Source of the DNA: Pseudogymnoascus destructans
Taxonomy: Eukaryota; Ascomycota; Leotiomycetes; Thelebolales; Thelebolaceae
NCBI RefSeq assembly: GCF_001641265.1
Contig: NW_020167533.1
Location: 124,001-188,000, forward strand
Length of the DNA stretch: 64,000 bases
Reading direction: 5' to 3'
Shown one piece after another: positions 1 through 10,816 of this stretch. The notes under the pieces are model-generated. The model ran no database searches. It was given only the letters and a program-made list of their open reading frames with translations, and was not told the DNA's origin. Within the stretch, counting starts at the first letter, position 1. Each line of letters opens with the position of its first letter. The position numbers and the translations under genes were made by a program.

Positions 1-1
1 G

Positions 2-1938
2 TCGGCGTTTTTGCCGAATAATCAACATCATCAGGTTCCCTTTGTTCGCCAGTTCCGACCAGGGACATCGGTTGGGGGGGCGTTCTCGCAGTCCCCGCCG
101 TCGTATGTACCGCTTAATCTGCGCGAAGAGTCGCTGAGGAGACGCGTCAATAGACCAAAAGTCAAAACCACGAATCCAGCACAACCAGCTCCCTCCGACG
201 CGCCCTCCCTCCCCCCCGGCGCCCTACCGGTTCCAACCACATACAACCCATCCCGCCAACCCGGCCTCGCCACAACCTCCACCGCAACCCCCATCCCGGC
301 TCTCCCGCACTTCTCAACCCGTCGCCCTGTGCGCGGCACCGGACCCGAGCCTCGACCGGGGAGTAGCGGCAGTCTCGCAGCAGACGACCTGATTCGGAGT
401 TTGAAGAGGGGCGATACGGGCGGGAGTGGTGTGAGTGAGGAGAGCTCGTCGCGCTGGAGTGGGGTGTTGGAGAGTTTGTGGGGGGGGAAGAGGAGGGGGA
501 GTACGGATGTTACCCTCTCCAGCCAGGGGGGGGAGGAAAGGCCGAAGTTGCATGCCCAGCGCCGCGAGGAGAGGAAGGGGGTTGTCGACAGAGAAGGCGT
601 TATGAGGGAAATGACCAGCACCACAGCCCCCCAACCCGTCGCACCACACCCCCCCTCTACCTCCTCCTCAGCAACGCAACCCATCCACCCCTCCGGCGCC
701 TACGAATCCCCCGTCAAAACATCCATAACCGAAGACGGCGTAATCGACATCGACGTCCCCCTCCCCTCTCTCTTCGCCTCCTTATCCTCCGCGCTGTCGT
801 CGCCGTGCTCATCCGGTATCATGTCCTGTGCCGGTCTGGGAGGGATGGGGGGGGATTTAGATGGCTTCGAGAATTATACACGCTCCGAGGGGGGGGATGA
901 GGGGGCGCTAAATGTGGGGGGGTGGGTGGGGAGGTTTCATCCGGATTTTGTGTTGCAGGCTCTTCCGTCTTCTACCTCTGATGCTGCTCCAACCAGCAGT
1001 ACTTCGAACTCCAACCCCAAATCCCCGACTCCGTTGGTAACACCGCAGCCGTCGCTGGAGGATCAAATCCGCGCCACCATGTCCGCAGAACCCACCCCCC
1101 CCCCCCGGTATCAGCCACGCGAAATGGGGAAGAAGAGCGATGGATTACGGTTTCTACCGCCCTCATTGCTGATACGGTGGCGTTCACACTCAAACGCCTC
1201 ATTTTGCGGCGGCTAATCCGTCTCCCCACATCCCCTCCCCCCTCAGCGGGTGAATCAGCAGGGAACTCCTACGATGGTCGCGCGAGTATATACGGAAACC
1301 CTTACCTAGGTATGCTGGGGTCACAAAGCCCAGCGGAGGGGGGCAGGGGTGGGGAGGTAATTAAGGAGGAGTGGGAGGTGGAGATGTGTATCTCCTTCGA
1401 CACTGCTTTGATCGAAGCTGTTGAGAAAGTGATGGCTTCTCCCGCTGGGGTGGCGGGTGCGCAGACGGGAGCGCCAGGGTTGGGGACGGGGGGGCAGAAA
1501 CAAAGGTCAGCTCGGGCGAGTAAGAATCCGAGCGCGGGGAGCTCGGCGGGGAGTTCGCGAAGCGGAAGCCGAATCCGCGTCGTCGTTCCTGCGCCTTTAC
1601 CTTCCCCCGCGCCTGTTCTCGTTTCTCAACCCAGTTCCTCCTCCGCTAGTGCTGGCCCCTCTGTTCCTGCTGGTACCGGTAATGGCAGCGCAGCAGCGGC
1701 AGCAGGACCAAGCAGAGGAGAAGTTGGGAGAGGGGAAATTGGGAGGACAGAGGAAGTGAAAGAAGAAGAAGTTCCCCGCTCCGAAGTCCGCACGGTCCTG
1801 TTGTCTGCGCTAGAGGGTATTGCGAACGAAGTGGCGAATTCGAGACCGGCAGCTGGGGTGGGGGGGGAGGGAGAGAGTTTTTTGAGGGAGGGGGTGGGGA
1901 GGTGGCTGGAGGCGGTTGATGAGGGGCTTCTTGGGTGA
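2..1938 (+). CDS. Folliculin-interacting-protein (FNIP/Lst4)-like protein, 3' part, one frameshift
   Basis: The reading frame is already open at the window edge, so the 5' end is missing. The protein is rich in Ser, Pro and Gly, with short ordered islands: FHPDFVLQAL (about residue 312), the segment ERWITVSTALIADTVAFTLKR (codons near 1135-1197), and a tail ending GVGRWLEAVDEGLLG. The PDFVLQ and IADT..FT pattern recalls the C-terminal region of folliculin-interacting proteins, partners of folliculin in TORC1 and amino-acid signalling at the vacuole or lysosome. The frame breaks at a run of 12 C (1095-1106). One base more or fewer there joins the upstream frame (to 1216) to the downstream one (1177-1938), so a homopolymer error or a recent indel is likely. 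An intron there is less likely because no good GT...AG pair was seen. Family assignment is from memory of the motif pattern and is moderate only. Confidence 0.5.
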
Positions 1939-2626
1939 CGGGGGGGCATACTAAGGGCGATGGGTAGGGTGGGAAGCGGGGGAAAAGAGGGGGGGGGGGT
2001 GAGAGGGGATGAGATTTTTTTGGGAGCGGTTTAGCGGTTTGTTTGTTTTCGGGGGTGTGGGTGCGGGTGTGCGGCGTGGAGTGCGTGGGGTTGGGCTAGG
2101 GCATATTTGCTGATTTTATGGGTTGAATGTTGGGAAGAGGATGGCTTTGATGGCTTTCTTGCTGTGCTTTTTAACTGCGTTTGGGGGGGGAGGGGGGCGT
2201 TTTAAGGGGGGTTTAATTGGGAGAAGGGGGGGGGGAAGGGGGTTATGGGGGATAGAGGGGAGATCTTGTATTGTACATAGATTCTGGGGGATATTAGGCA
2301 ATATGAAGAGAGTTAGAAGAGATGTGTGTTTTTAACGATGATTGGTGGGGGGAGTGAAGAACTGATGGGGTGTCGTAAAGAAGGCCACGGGTCTAGGAGG
2401 TCAGGGGATGGGGCGATGAGGGGGGTCAACCAAGGAGTTGAACCGTCGTACACCACTGTATAATCCAGCACGACCCAGGATTTTTTTCACCCCTTATCGC
2501 TCCAGGAACGGGTGGGACAGACTTGAACATTTTTGGGGCGCTCATAGTTAGAGTTAGAGGGGCTTTAGTTATAGCAGGCTGGTTTAGAACACAATCCTTG
2601 CAGGGCTTAAGGACGAAAGCTACTTC
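1939..2626. other. G-rich 3' flank without a gene
   Basis: The first 400 bases after the stop are very G-rich on the + strand, with many runs of 6-9 G, and look like 3' untranslated and intergenic DNA. No ORF with a recognisable product was found on either strand. Confidence 0.5.
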
Positions 2627-2980
2627 CTATTGACTAATTCCATAGTACTGTTGAATAGAAGCCCATACTTTGTCTCGCCCTACATGTAGAAGCTGTAGAT
2701 GCTCACTAATAATAATATCTAGAGCTTCACTCTCTAGAACTACATATCGTGGCTCTTTATGAGCTATATCATGGTTCCGATATAGCTTCTCATGTATAAG
2801 ATAAAAGTCTATAAGGGCACGATGATTTAAGTTCGATTCTATAGGGTTCTGTAGTTTGAGAGTTAGGTCGGTAAGGAATATGCGCATCTAGCAGCAGATC
2901 CGTTCTCTATTCTTAATATAAGAATCAAATGCAGCACGTACGTCGTTAGGGAACGGATTAATAGTAGCAATAGCAGCCAT
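2627..2980 (-). pseudogene. Relic of an integrase-like transposase, N-terminal part
   Basis: On the minus strand a frame runs from an ATG at 2980 (MAAIATINPFPNDVRAAF...) to 2627 and is interrupted by one TAG at 2888-2890. The second half contains SEHLQLLHVGRDKVWASI and ends QQYYGIS. This resembles the HH(CC) zinc-binding lead-in of retrovirus-type integrases, also found in domesticated KRAB-A/SCAN-type integrases (H...GRDK...YY.I). It stops where the zinc finger and catalytic core would follow, so this is a short remnant of about 117 codons in AT-rich DNA unlike the GC-rich genes on either side. The family call is tentative; that it is a relic is fairly clear from the in-frame stop and abrupt end. 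Confidence 0.35.
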
Positions 2981-3778
2981 ATTGTTGTTGTTGTACGTTA
3001 TAGAAGTGTATTATTATGAGGCTATCTACAATACAGCCCCTTTGATATGTACCAAAAAGAAAAAAGAATTCTATATAAAACTCACATGTACAGGATAAGC
3101 TCGAGAGCGAGACAAAGTGAGAAAATGGGGGCTATAAGTTATAGTAGTTATGGCGAGGAAGCGAAGGAACAAAGAAATCATCAACTCCGAACATTTGCCC
3201 GATATTTACATAGGTCTATGTTCCTTTACATATAATTTATTATACAATGCTCCCAAATCGACAGCTTGCTGCTCTCTCGAGCAGTTTGGTATTACACGAG
3301 ATAATCGTGATGCAAACTCGCTTGCTTTTCTTAGCCCAGCCGCCGTTCTTAGCCCAGCCGCCGTCAACGTCGGCTCAACCCGCCGAGCAAAACAACTCTT
3401 TCAATCAGTTTTCGGTCTACCATACAAACCACTCCAGCAAGCTCATCTGCACGCGTACAATGGGACACTGTTGTCGAAAGAGATTGCTCATTCAAGTCGC
3501 CGGATCGGGGCGACGGTTGGCAGACAAAGAGATGGGCATTCCACAAGCCTCTCAGGCTTGCCGTTTACGGCATCCGGGTTTCCTTGTAGGAATCAGTATT
3601 TCTTTATTCCTCTTTTTGAGTTAACTTTCGCTGCTGTCAATTATGTTTCCCACTTCTCGCTTTCCTCGTCTTTCCTCATTTATTGATCAGTGCTGCTGGT
3701 TTTCATCTCTCATCTTCGTTGGCATCTCGCGTTATTTCTGATCAAATCCCCTCGTACAAATCCGCGAATTCTATCGCA
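2981..3778. other. Intergenic/5' region of the coiled-coil gene
   Basis: AT-rich to about 3250, then mixed. It holds two perfect tandem copies of an 18 bp unit (3328-3345 and 3346-3363). Open frames at 3150-3686 and 3247-3624 have no recognisable domain, and the second half probably serves as promoter and leader of the gene starting at 3779. Confidence 0.35.
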
Positions 3779-6121
3779 ATGTCGGATCACGCAACACCTC
3801 CCCAAGACGAGCTCGGTAGAACCGCAGAGCCAGGTAGCCAACAGGTTGCTCGAGATCCTACGCCGGGCCCTTCTGGAACAAATGCTACCGGTGATCCGGC
3901 CGCAAACACCCTTGCTGGACCTTCGGGAGCAGCAACTGCGCAAACTGGAACATCAGCCGCCGCGGCAACAGGCACAGGAACGGGTCCTTTGCAGACTACA
4001 GTGCCTGCCAAAGCCACAGCAAACATGGGACCATTGCAGATTACAGTCCCCGGCTCAACGGCAGACAACACAGCGCCTCCTGAGATGACGCTGGCTGATC
4101 TAGCTGCAGCAAACCCGGACACACTAGTGCCTTTTAATGCAGCAAACCCGCTGGCTCGAGTAACCACCGGAAACAATAACTCCTCATCCTCCGGCCAGAC
4201 CAAGTCCACAAAGCGCTCCGCAACCACCGAAACTAGTGAAAGCACCAACTCTACAAAGCGCCAGCGCCTCACCCGCTACCGCGGCACCGCCCCTCCACCG
4301 GACAACGCCAACGATCCCGCCACTACCTCCTCCCCCTTTCCTGGCCCCGTCCTCACCCAAACCCCCTTCGCACCGCCCTACCAATCCATTTTCCTGCGAC
4401 AAAACCCAGACCTCGCCAGGGCCCTTGCCCATGTAAACTGCAGCTACCTCACCACCCACGACGCCGCCGACCCCAAAGACCATGATAGCCGCGCCAATAC
4501 CGCTCCCACCCTCGCGGAACTCAAGGCGCACGCTCGCAGCCTCCTGCTCCTCATTCGCAGCATGAGCATCAGTTCGCGCGCGACACTCATAGGCAATGCC
4601 ACCCTCCAGGACCCCACGTCCGAGGACCAAGACGGCGCCTCGCTCGCGCCGGACTTCTACTCCAACCCCGACGCCTTCGAATTCCTCAACGATCTCTCCT
4701 CACCCTACCGCTCCAGAGACCCTGCCGAGAACGAACCCCTGACGAACCTCCTCAACCAACTCATTACCCACCCCGACCCCTCCCGCAAGATCCCCGCATC
4801 AACCGAAGCCTGCCCTCTTGCCACCGTAAAAGTCATCACCAAAGGCAGCGAACCAGCTTCCTTCCGCCCAGGCGTCAACCCGCTGCCACACTCACAAATA
4901 AACCGCCTAATGGCACATGCCGACGAGCTGCTTCTCCAGATTGACGCCGCGCTCTCCACCTCCGGGGGGCTGCTCGCTGCTCTCCCCCTCGACCTCCCCG
5001 CCTCCGATCGGCGGCGCCAGACATACATCGGGCAGCTCATCCACTTCATGCGCACCCTCGTCGGGCGCCTCCATGTCCTCGACCGCGACTATGGACAGGC
5101 CCTAGGTCTCCTGGCAGGCGAGGCGACTATACCTGCTGAGCTAAAACTCAACATCGAACACCCCAGGCAGATAGAGGCACCCCTCGTCGCCGCACAGCAC
5201 AGGTTCATCATCAACACCGCCTCTGACACGTACAATAAGATCTGGGGCCACTTGCGGAACTGCGCCAGCGACAAGGCGGTGAGGATATCGGGGATGGGGT
5301 TGCTGGATGTGGAGATCACGACGAGGTATCGGGCGTTGAGGGGTGGGAAGACAATTTTTGTGACCCCTATCCCCGATGAACCGACGGCGAGCGAGGTGGT
5401 TGGGCGCCCGACGGTGGTTGCGTGTACGCAGCCTGGGTTTGGGACGAGGACGAGCGAATGGGAACGCAAGAAGGGGGCGGCGTTGAGGGAGGCAGAGGGG
5501 TTGAGGGTTAGGGCGGAGATGGCGGAGAGGGAAGTGGAGAGGTTGAGGAAGGATGTTGAGGCGCTGGTGCCGGAGGGGGTGTGGGCGAATGGGGAGAAGG
5601 AGGATGTGCTGACGATGTGGGGGAAGGTGCAAGCGGAGAAGGATGCGATGGCGGGGGAGATGAAGCAGATGGAGTTGTTTAAATCGAGGTGTAAGGTTTT
5701 GGAGAAGAAGAACTCGGAAATGGGAATGGAGTTGTTGAGGGAGAAGGAGAAGATGAAAAAAAGGAGGGACGGGGTGGAAGAGGGTCTGAGGACGGAGATT
5801 CATAAGTTGATGAACGAGAGGAATAGTACTTCGGCTGGCGCGAATGGCGCGGAGGTTGAAGGGCTGAAGAAACAGGTTGTTGATCTGCAGGCTCAGTTGG
5901 CCCAGGCAAAGCGCGAAGGCGGAGGCACTGAAAAAGAACTCGAGACTTTGAAGGCTGAGGTATCGAAGTTGCAGGGGGAGGTTGAGGAGTTGAAGGCGCA
6001 GGTGCAGCAGGAGGGTGGAGAGAAAGGGGGTGAAGAGGAAGAGGGTGACGAGGATGGTGGAGATGAGGGTGAAGAGGAAGGCGATGATGAGGGTGGAGAT
6101 GAGGATAGTGAGATTGAGTAG
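3779..6121 (+). CDS. Hypothetical protein with C-terminal coiled coil and acidic tail
   Basis: An uninterrupted frame of about 780 codons from the ATG at 3779 (MSDHATPPQDELG). An upstream in-frame ATG at 3683 would add 32 residues that look like leader sequence, so the later start is preferred. Residues 1-190 are low complexity (Ala, Thr, Pro, Ser) and probably disordered, with a basic patch (TKSTKRSATTETSESTNSTK) that could be a nuclear signal. Residues about 200-530 are a more ordered helical region without a family I recognise. From about 570 to 745 there is a long heptad-rich coiled coil (EWERKKGAALREAEGLRVRA onward). The last 40 residues are almost all Glu, Asp and Gly. GC-rich codon use matches the other host genes. 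A structural or scaffolding nuclear protein is possible, but the function is unknown. Confidence 0.7.
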   Translation: MSDHATPPQDELGRTAEPGSQQVARDPTPGPSGTNATGDPAANTLAGPSGAATAQTGTSAAAATGTGTGPLQTTVPAKATANMGPLQITVPGSTADNTAPPEMTLADLAAANPDTLVPFNAANPLARVTTGNNNSSSSGQTKSTKRSATTETSESTNSTKRQRLTRYRGTAPPPDNANDPATTSSPFPGPVLTQTPFAPPYQSIFLRQNPDLARALAHVNCSYLTTHDAADPKDHDSRANTAPTLAELKAHARSLLLLIRSMSISSRATLIGNATLQDPTSEDQDGASLAPDFYSNPDAFEFLNDLSSPYRSRDPAENEPLTNLLNQLITHPDPSRKIPASTEACPLATVKVITKGSEPASFRPGVNPLPHSQINRLMAHADELLLQIDAALSTSGGLLAALPLDLPASDRRRQTYIGQLIHFMRTLVGRLHVLDRDYGQALGLLAGEATIPAELKLNIEHPRQIEAPLVAAQHRFIINTASDTYNKIWGHLRNCASDKAVRISGMGLLDVEITTRYRALRGGKTIFVTPIPDEPTASEVVGRPTVVACTQPGFGTRTSEWERKKGAALREAEGLRVRAEMAEREVERLRKDVEALVPEGVWANGEKEDVLTMWGKVQAEKDAMAGEMKQMELFKSRCKVLEKKNSEMGMELLREKEKMKKRRDGVEEGLRTEIHKLMNERNSTSAGANGAEVEGLKKQVVDLQAQLAQAKREGGGTEKELETLKAEVSKLQGEVEELKAQVQQEGGEKGGEEEEGDEDGGDEGEEEGDDEGGDEDSEIE

Positions 6122-6281
6122 GCGTTGGTTACGGACGAGTTTAAAATGAGAAGAAACGGGTTATTTTATGTTTGAGTGGGAATTATTGTTGCAGGTGTTA
6201 CTGCCGGCGTTATTACAGTTGTATTTCCTTTCCAGCTTAATATGGTAGAAAGTAAGGACTATACTCCGTAGTCTCAGCATA
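6122..6281. other. Short intergenic stretch to transposon boundary
   Basis: 3' flank of the coiled-coil gene. Nothing recognised. The final two bases (TA, 6280-6281) are the left copy of a transposon target duplication. Confidence 0.4.
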
Positions 6282-8064
6282 CAGTATAACCTCCTTAGTA
6301 CGATATTCAATAGGCCAATATCCTCGATAGTGCGATATTTTTTTAGGAACCGATTCAAATACCACACAAAATACGATATTCACGGTATCCTAACAATTTC
6401 ATCGACTATCGTCTTATCGTATACCGTTTCGTCATTACAGCTATTGAATATGGCACGCAAACAGCAGATACTCCTTGAACAGCGACGTGCTTTACGGGCT
6501 TGGGTACATAAATGGGTACATAACACCCACGACCGTCCCAAAAAGCGTGTATCGAGTGGTTCCAGCAGCAGTACAACCATAAGATCAGCCAATCTAGTGT
6601 CTCCGAGTCTCTTTCGACACACTTCGACAGCCTCGATAATATCAAAGACAGCAATCGCTCACGCCTTCGACTTGGGCAGTGGCCAGATCTTGAGAAGATC
6701 TTGATTCTTTGGCAGCATCACATCGAAGAGAAAGGAGGGGTGACAAGTGGAGAACTGCTTCGACAGAAAGCTCAGCAGATCTGGCAGCAATTACCTCAAT
6801 ACGCTAGCCAACCTTGCCCTGAATTCAGCAACGGATGGATGCAGAAATTCAAGAAACGACATAATATCAAAGAGTACACACAACACGGCGAAGGAGGATC
6901 TGTTCCTACAACAGCAGAAGAAGAGATGAAGGCTTTGCGGACATTAGCGGGGGAGTTTCAAGAAAAAGATATATACAACATGGATGAGAGAGAATTATTC
7001 TGGAAGATGACACCATCGAGAGGTCTTGCAACTTGTGCACAACCAGGATTAAAGAAGGAGAAAGCACGAATCTCTTTAGTCCTCTGTGCTAATGCAACTG
7101 GAAATGATCGACTTGATGTCTGGATTATTGGCAAAGCAAAGACTCCACGAGCTCTTAAGAATATCAATGTTGCAACTATGGGAGCGCAATGGAGATGGAA
7201 TAAGAAAGCATGGATGAATACAACAGTGATGGTTGAATGGCTTCAAGCTTTCTATTTACATATTGGAAGTACAAGGCGAGTCTTATTAACAATGGACAAC
7301 TTCTCAGCACATTACACAGCGTTGGAATTAGCACCTCCACCTGCAAATATACAAATTTGCTAAGTCGATTCCAGCCTTTGGATCAAGGAATTATTCAGTC
7401 ATTTAAGGCAAATTATCATCGACAATGGCTGTCTTATATGCTAGAATGCTTTGAGGCAAATCAAGACCCTCTTAAGTCAATGAATATACACCTTGCAATT
7501 CGCTGGATTGTACGAAGCTGGAACCACTTCCTTACAAATACTACTATATACAACTGTTTTCGCAAGTCAACTCTTGTCACTTCTCCAATCTCTCTTCCTA
7601 CACCGCTTAATCCACCAAACAGATCAGCTCTCTAAGATCAGGTAGCAAGGGCTGGGAATATACATGATGCAATGGCAATTTCAAACTTCCTAAATCCAGA
7701 AGAGGAGGCTGAAGTAGAAGAAGAGGGTGAAGCAAACCAAGAACAAGTCTTGCAAGACTTGATAGCAGAACATTTAGGTGTATCTCATACACAAGATGAC
7801 GACGAAGAAGAAGGGCAGCTTGAAGAGCCTGTCTACTCTATACAAGAAGCTCGGAAGGCTATGCAGGTTCTTATTAAATTTACTGAAGGTAGTGCTGAGC
7901 TCCAAACAGCTCATTTAAGAGCAATTGAGCGTCTGGAGCATGAATTGGAGGCATTAGACCAGAATAGGCTTGTTCAAAGTAATTTAGATGGATGGCTTAC
8001 ATAAGCTCCAATAATACGAGTTATTTAGTGGCACCAATTCAATCGTCTTAAAGAGGTTATACTG
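6282..8064 (+). mobile_element. Pogo-superfamily DNA transposon with TIRs and TA duplication
   Basis: The left end reads CAGTATAACCTCCTTAGTAC and the reverse complement of the right end reads CAGTATAACCTCTTTAAGAC. The two inverted repeats agree at most positions over about 25 bp. Both ends are flanked by TA (6280-6281 and 8065-8066), the expected target duplication of the Tc1/mariner/pogo group. The 1,783 bp element holds one decayed transposase gene in the same orientation. The diverged TIRs and several frameshifts indicate an old, inactive copy. Confidence 0.85.
6450..8004 (+). pseudogene. Pogo/Tigger-type DDE transposase, frameshifted
   Basis: The start ATG at 6450 gives MARKQQILLEQRRALRAWVH. 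The frame then shifts near 6545, again at about 7345-7365, and meets a stop at 7633. Joined by eye, the parts give a CENP-B-like DNA-binding region (WFQQQYNHKISQSSVSESL and a second helix-turn-helix to about 6890), then a DDE core with catalytic acidic residues in YNMDERELFWK, LLTMDNFSAH and SRFQPLDQGIIQ (DDD type), and a C-terminal acidic and helical tail (7672-8004). The first catalytic motif is usually DET-G; here it is DER-E, another sign of decay. The spacing and the QPLDQGI motif are typical of Tigger/jerky-like pogo transposases. It is a pseudogene, with at least three lesions. Confidence 0.8.
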
Positions 8065-8114
8065 TATCTCTTTTTTATCAAACCAGTCTGTCTTATGTGT
8101 TGTGCCTTATCTAG

Positions 8115-8382
8115 TTATGCACCGGCACCCGTGTTATTAAGCCCATCCGCACTACAGGCAAACCCTGGGCAACAATTTCCATCTGAGCAAGCTTGTCCTG
8201 ATGTTTTGCACAGCTTATTCATGCACAGTAGTGGATCCCAGTTGTTCTTCGCTCGCCCGCATCTCGTATCATCACCACAACACTCGTTATCGTCGGTGCA
8301 GCCACGACCGGCTTTTATGCACTCAGGGGCTGGCCCGCCAGGCATGCAAAATTTTCCGAGATATCTAGCTGCTTTATGTTAG
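8115..8382 (-). CDS. Small cysteine-rich, knottin-like peptide (3' exon)
   Basis: The minus-strand frame encodes a peptide of about 75-88 residues with ten regularly placed cysteines: CIKAGRGCTDDNECC near the start, then C..., LCMNKLC and CSDGNCCPGFAC near the end. The repeated C-x5/6-C-x4/5-CC-x4/5-C spacing is like disulfide-knot (ICK or colipase-fold) secreted peptides. Upstream of the frame the minus strand carries CTAAC followed nine bases later by CAG (about 8383-8396), a textbook fungal branch point and acceptor, so this looks like the last exon of a gene whose signal-peptide exon lies upstream. I could not find that exon with confidence: candidate ATGs near 8530 lack a hydrophobic stretch. 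It could be a real secreted peptide gene or the surviving exon of one. It lies just outside the pogo element end at 8064. Confidence 0.4.
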
Positions 8383-8396
8383 CTCTGGCAAATTTC

Positions 8397-9445
8397 CGTC
8401 GGACCCCCCGTTAATTATGTGAGAGCCGTTGTCTTAAACCTTCCCTAAACCTTCCCTGAGTCAAGCGTAGAATCGATAGCCCACGCCGTATTAGGTCAGC
8501 GCCCCGAGTGTAGAGCTGATGTGTGACATTTCAACCTGCAGCCTTGAGCAAAGGGATCGAAGTTGGGACGAATTGTAAAGGCATAACTACAATTTAGTCT
8601 TGGCAAATCTCCTTGAATCGAATCAGTCTCTCTTTTCTCCGAGGAATCTACATATCCCATTCGCCAGCCAAGATCATGAAGAAACGCCCAACACTCGTAA
8701 CAGACTCATGTGTTCTCAAAAAGTCTTACATCGGAGAATGCCAGCCTGTTGTATTTGAACGATGGGATTGCCCCTCAAGCTGTACAGCCAACTGCTACAC
8801 AACAAGGTACGTTGTGGCTAAAACAGAGGTGTGAAGTGGTAATTCCATGCGCATTCAGCATCTCTGGCTTTCAAACGATCGCTTTGCCGTGGTGGAGAAG
8901 AACTGAGCTGGAAGACGGACACTGTATTCTTCCTGACAATTCCAGCTGCTGACGACACCAGCAAAATGATACTTTTGCCCCCATCAGAATCGCCAGCCAA
9001 TTCATAGGCCAATTACTGGTCAGCAGGATTGCTCTAGCGAAAATAGAATAGACCCTTTATGCATCAAGGCCAGATAGTTGATCACCCGGACAATGCTCTC
9101 AAAGTCCTTGTTTCTCCCGAGGTTATCGAAAACCCTCCATGTGCCTTCAAGCTGCAATGCTCCATTCAAGAGTTTAAAATTATCATTAAATAAGCTCTCA
9201 TGGATTTGGAAGACTATTCTCGCCTGTTGCCAGGGTTAGCAATTCGAGTAGACTCATGAGTTTGAAACAAAACTCAACTCATTGAGTTGAGTTTAGACCT
9301 GTACTCAAACTCAAACTCAACAACTCGAGTAAGACTCATGAGTTAATGAGTTAGAAAATGCATTAAACCTATTTAGGTATATACATTACCTAATTAGGAC
9401 TAAGATGAGATAAGATAAGATAAGTTACTAATGTAATTGCTTATA
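8397..9445. other. Intergenic region with no clear gene
   Basis: Short open frames at 8613-8834 and 8710-8952 (+) have no domain, and codon use is unremarkable. The last 200 bases contain the GAGT-rich repeat listed separately, then GATAA repeats near 9405-9425. Confidence 0.3.
9235..9360. repeat. GAGTT/AACTC palindrome-rich repeat, possible hAT-type end
   Basis: The stretch begins CAGGGTTAGCAATTCGAGTA and contains repeated copies of ACTCATGAGTT and CTCAACTCATTGAG in both orientations. Dense short subterminal repeats after a CAGGG terminus are typical of hAT-superfamily ends. No matching second end or transposase was seen close by, so this may be a solitary end or a miniature element. A similar GAGT-rich patch occurs at 25840-25975. 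Confidence 0.3.
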
Positions 9446-10814
9446 CGGAGGAAGCGTTCAAAAGTTTTGTCCCACGCTAGGAAACGCCACAGTTCACAAT
9501 TTAGTTATGTACATAGTTATGAAATCAGTGTTCTTCTCGCCCCTCCTTGTACTCATTTCCACCTTCTAGCTCGATGACTTTCTGGATATGTCGAGGAATC
9601 CTCTCGACCCAGGCTTGGATTTGCGACTGAGGGAGATCTTCCCAACAGGTCTCCCAAGCTCGTATCGCGTCTGGTCGACTTTTTGGTGCCCCCTTCCTTG
9701 TAGTCCTCCTTTTCATCCATGGCCAACATGGCTCGATGACATTTAAATCTGGAGAGTTGGCGCACCAGAAGAGGCGATTAATGTCATGTAATTGAAATAC
9801 TCGCCGCTGAATGTAATGATTGTGTGATGGAGCATTGTCTTCTTGTACAATAGTATCCGGACGGTCTACCATGCATTCCCTTGCGAATGGGAACATCTTT
9901 GGTATCAGAATCTTTTTTTGATACCGGTACCAATCTATCCCCCCTCCTCCTTTCTCATGGCTTAACTTCCCATTCTTTTTATTCCATCTCCATAGCGGCT
10001 CTATACCAGGAAGATTGCGTAGAGACATTCGGCGTATCCCATTTCGTTCTTTTTTTGTCTCTGGGATCCAACAATGACATGGCCCTTTCTCGTCGTAAGT
10101 AAAACATCCCCAAAACATAAATTCTGAGTATCCTTTCCACCGTTCCCTAATGCAACTCCGTAAAAATGCCTCGTCTGCCTTTCTCCATATCCGATAACCT
10201 CCCCGTCTATGGTTTAGTACCACAGATGTCTCGTCTGACCATATTACATTTTTCCAATCCTCGAGTGTCCAGTGCTGATGGTCGAGGCACCATTTTAATC
10301 TCTCTGCCCTCATCTTCTTCGTCAACCCAGGCTTCCTTGTCGGTTTCGTTTTCCGGAAGCCAGCAGTCCTTAAAACCCTCCATATTGTCGTGGAGGAGAT
10401 GTCGATACCTTGCAAGCTAAGTTCCCCCGCGATATCAGCACAAGTTTTTTTCCTTCCGTAACGGTCGATTCGCACCTTTGCGACAACTCCCTCTGTCGCT
10501 TCAGCTGTTTGTTTTGTCGTAAGGTGAGTGGCATATGATTGGGGTCAAACCCACGCTCAATTGCGCGAGTATATATCCGGTTCACCTGTCGGGTTGACAG
10601 GCCAGTTTTCTCAGCAACTTCCGCTGAAGTCTTTCCTCCAGTCGGAGATTTGAGGGCCACAATCAGGGCCCTCGTCAAGATATCTGTGTTCGGTGCCATC
10701 GTTTGAACTTGAAAGGCACTGTCGATTGTCAGTCAGTTCGTCAGTCGCAAGTGAGGGGAAGTTATGCATACCTTGGCATTCTTGGCAGGTCAAAACTTTT
10801 GAATGCTACCTCCG
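9446..10814 (-). mobile_element. Tc1/mariner transposon (impala-like, DD34E)
   Basis: The left end CGGAGGAAGCGTTCAAAAGT and the reverse complement of the right end CGGAGGTAGCATTCAAAAGT form TIRs of about 24 bp with two mismatches, each flanked by TA (9444-9445 and 10815-10816). The 1,369 bp element carries one transposase gene on the minus strand. A gypsy retroelement begins at 10817, so its left LTR abuts the right-hand TA duplication directly. Confidence 0.85.
9525..10699 (-). pseudogene. Tc1-type transposase, one frameshift
   Basis: An N-terminal frame from the ATG at 10699 (MAPNTDILTRALIVALKSPT) encodes the first helix-turn-helix. The frame shifts by one base near 10470, after which an uninterrupted frame of about 316 codons runs to 9525. 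That part has a second helix-turn-helix (KKTCADIAGELSLQGIDIS), then the catalytic triad in IWSDETSVV, VQEDNAPSH and SPDLNVIEPCW. There are 34 residues between the second Asp and the Glu, giving DD34E as in Tc1 and fungal impala. Apart from the single frameshift the protein is complete, so the copy is recent but non-functional as read. A sequencing error at the frameshift cannot be excluded. Confidence 0.85.
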
Positions 10815-10816
10815 TA

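Noticed and set aside
3150..3686. Open frames upstream of the coiled-coil gene
   Set aside because: No domain, overlapping one another, and in the expected promoter and leader.
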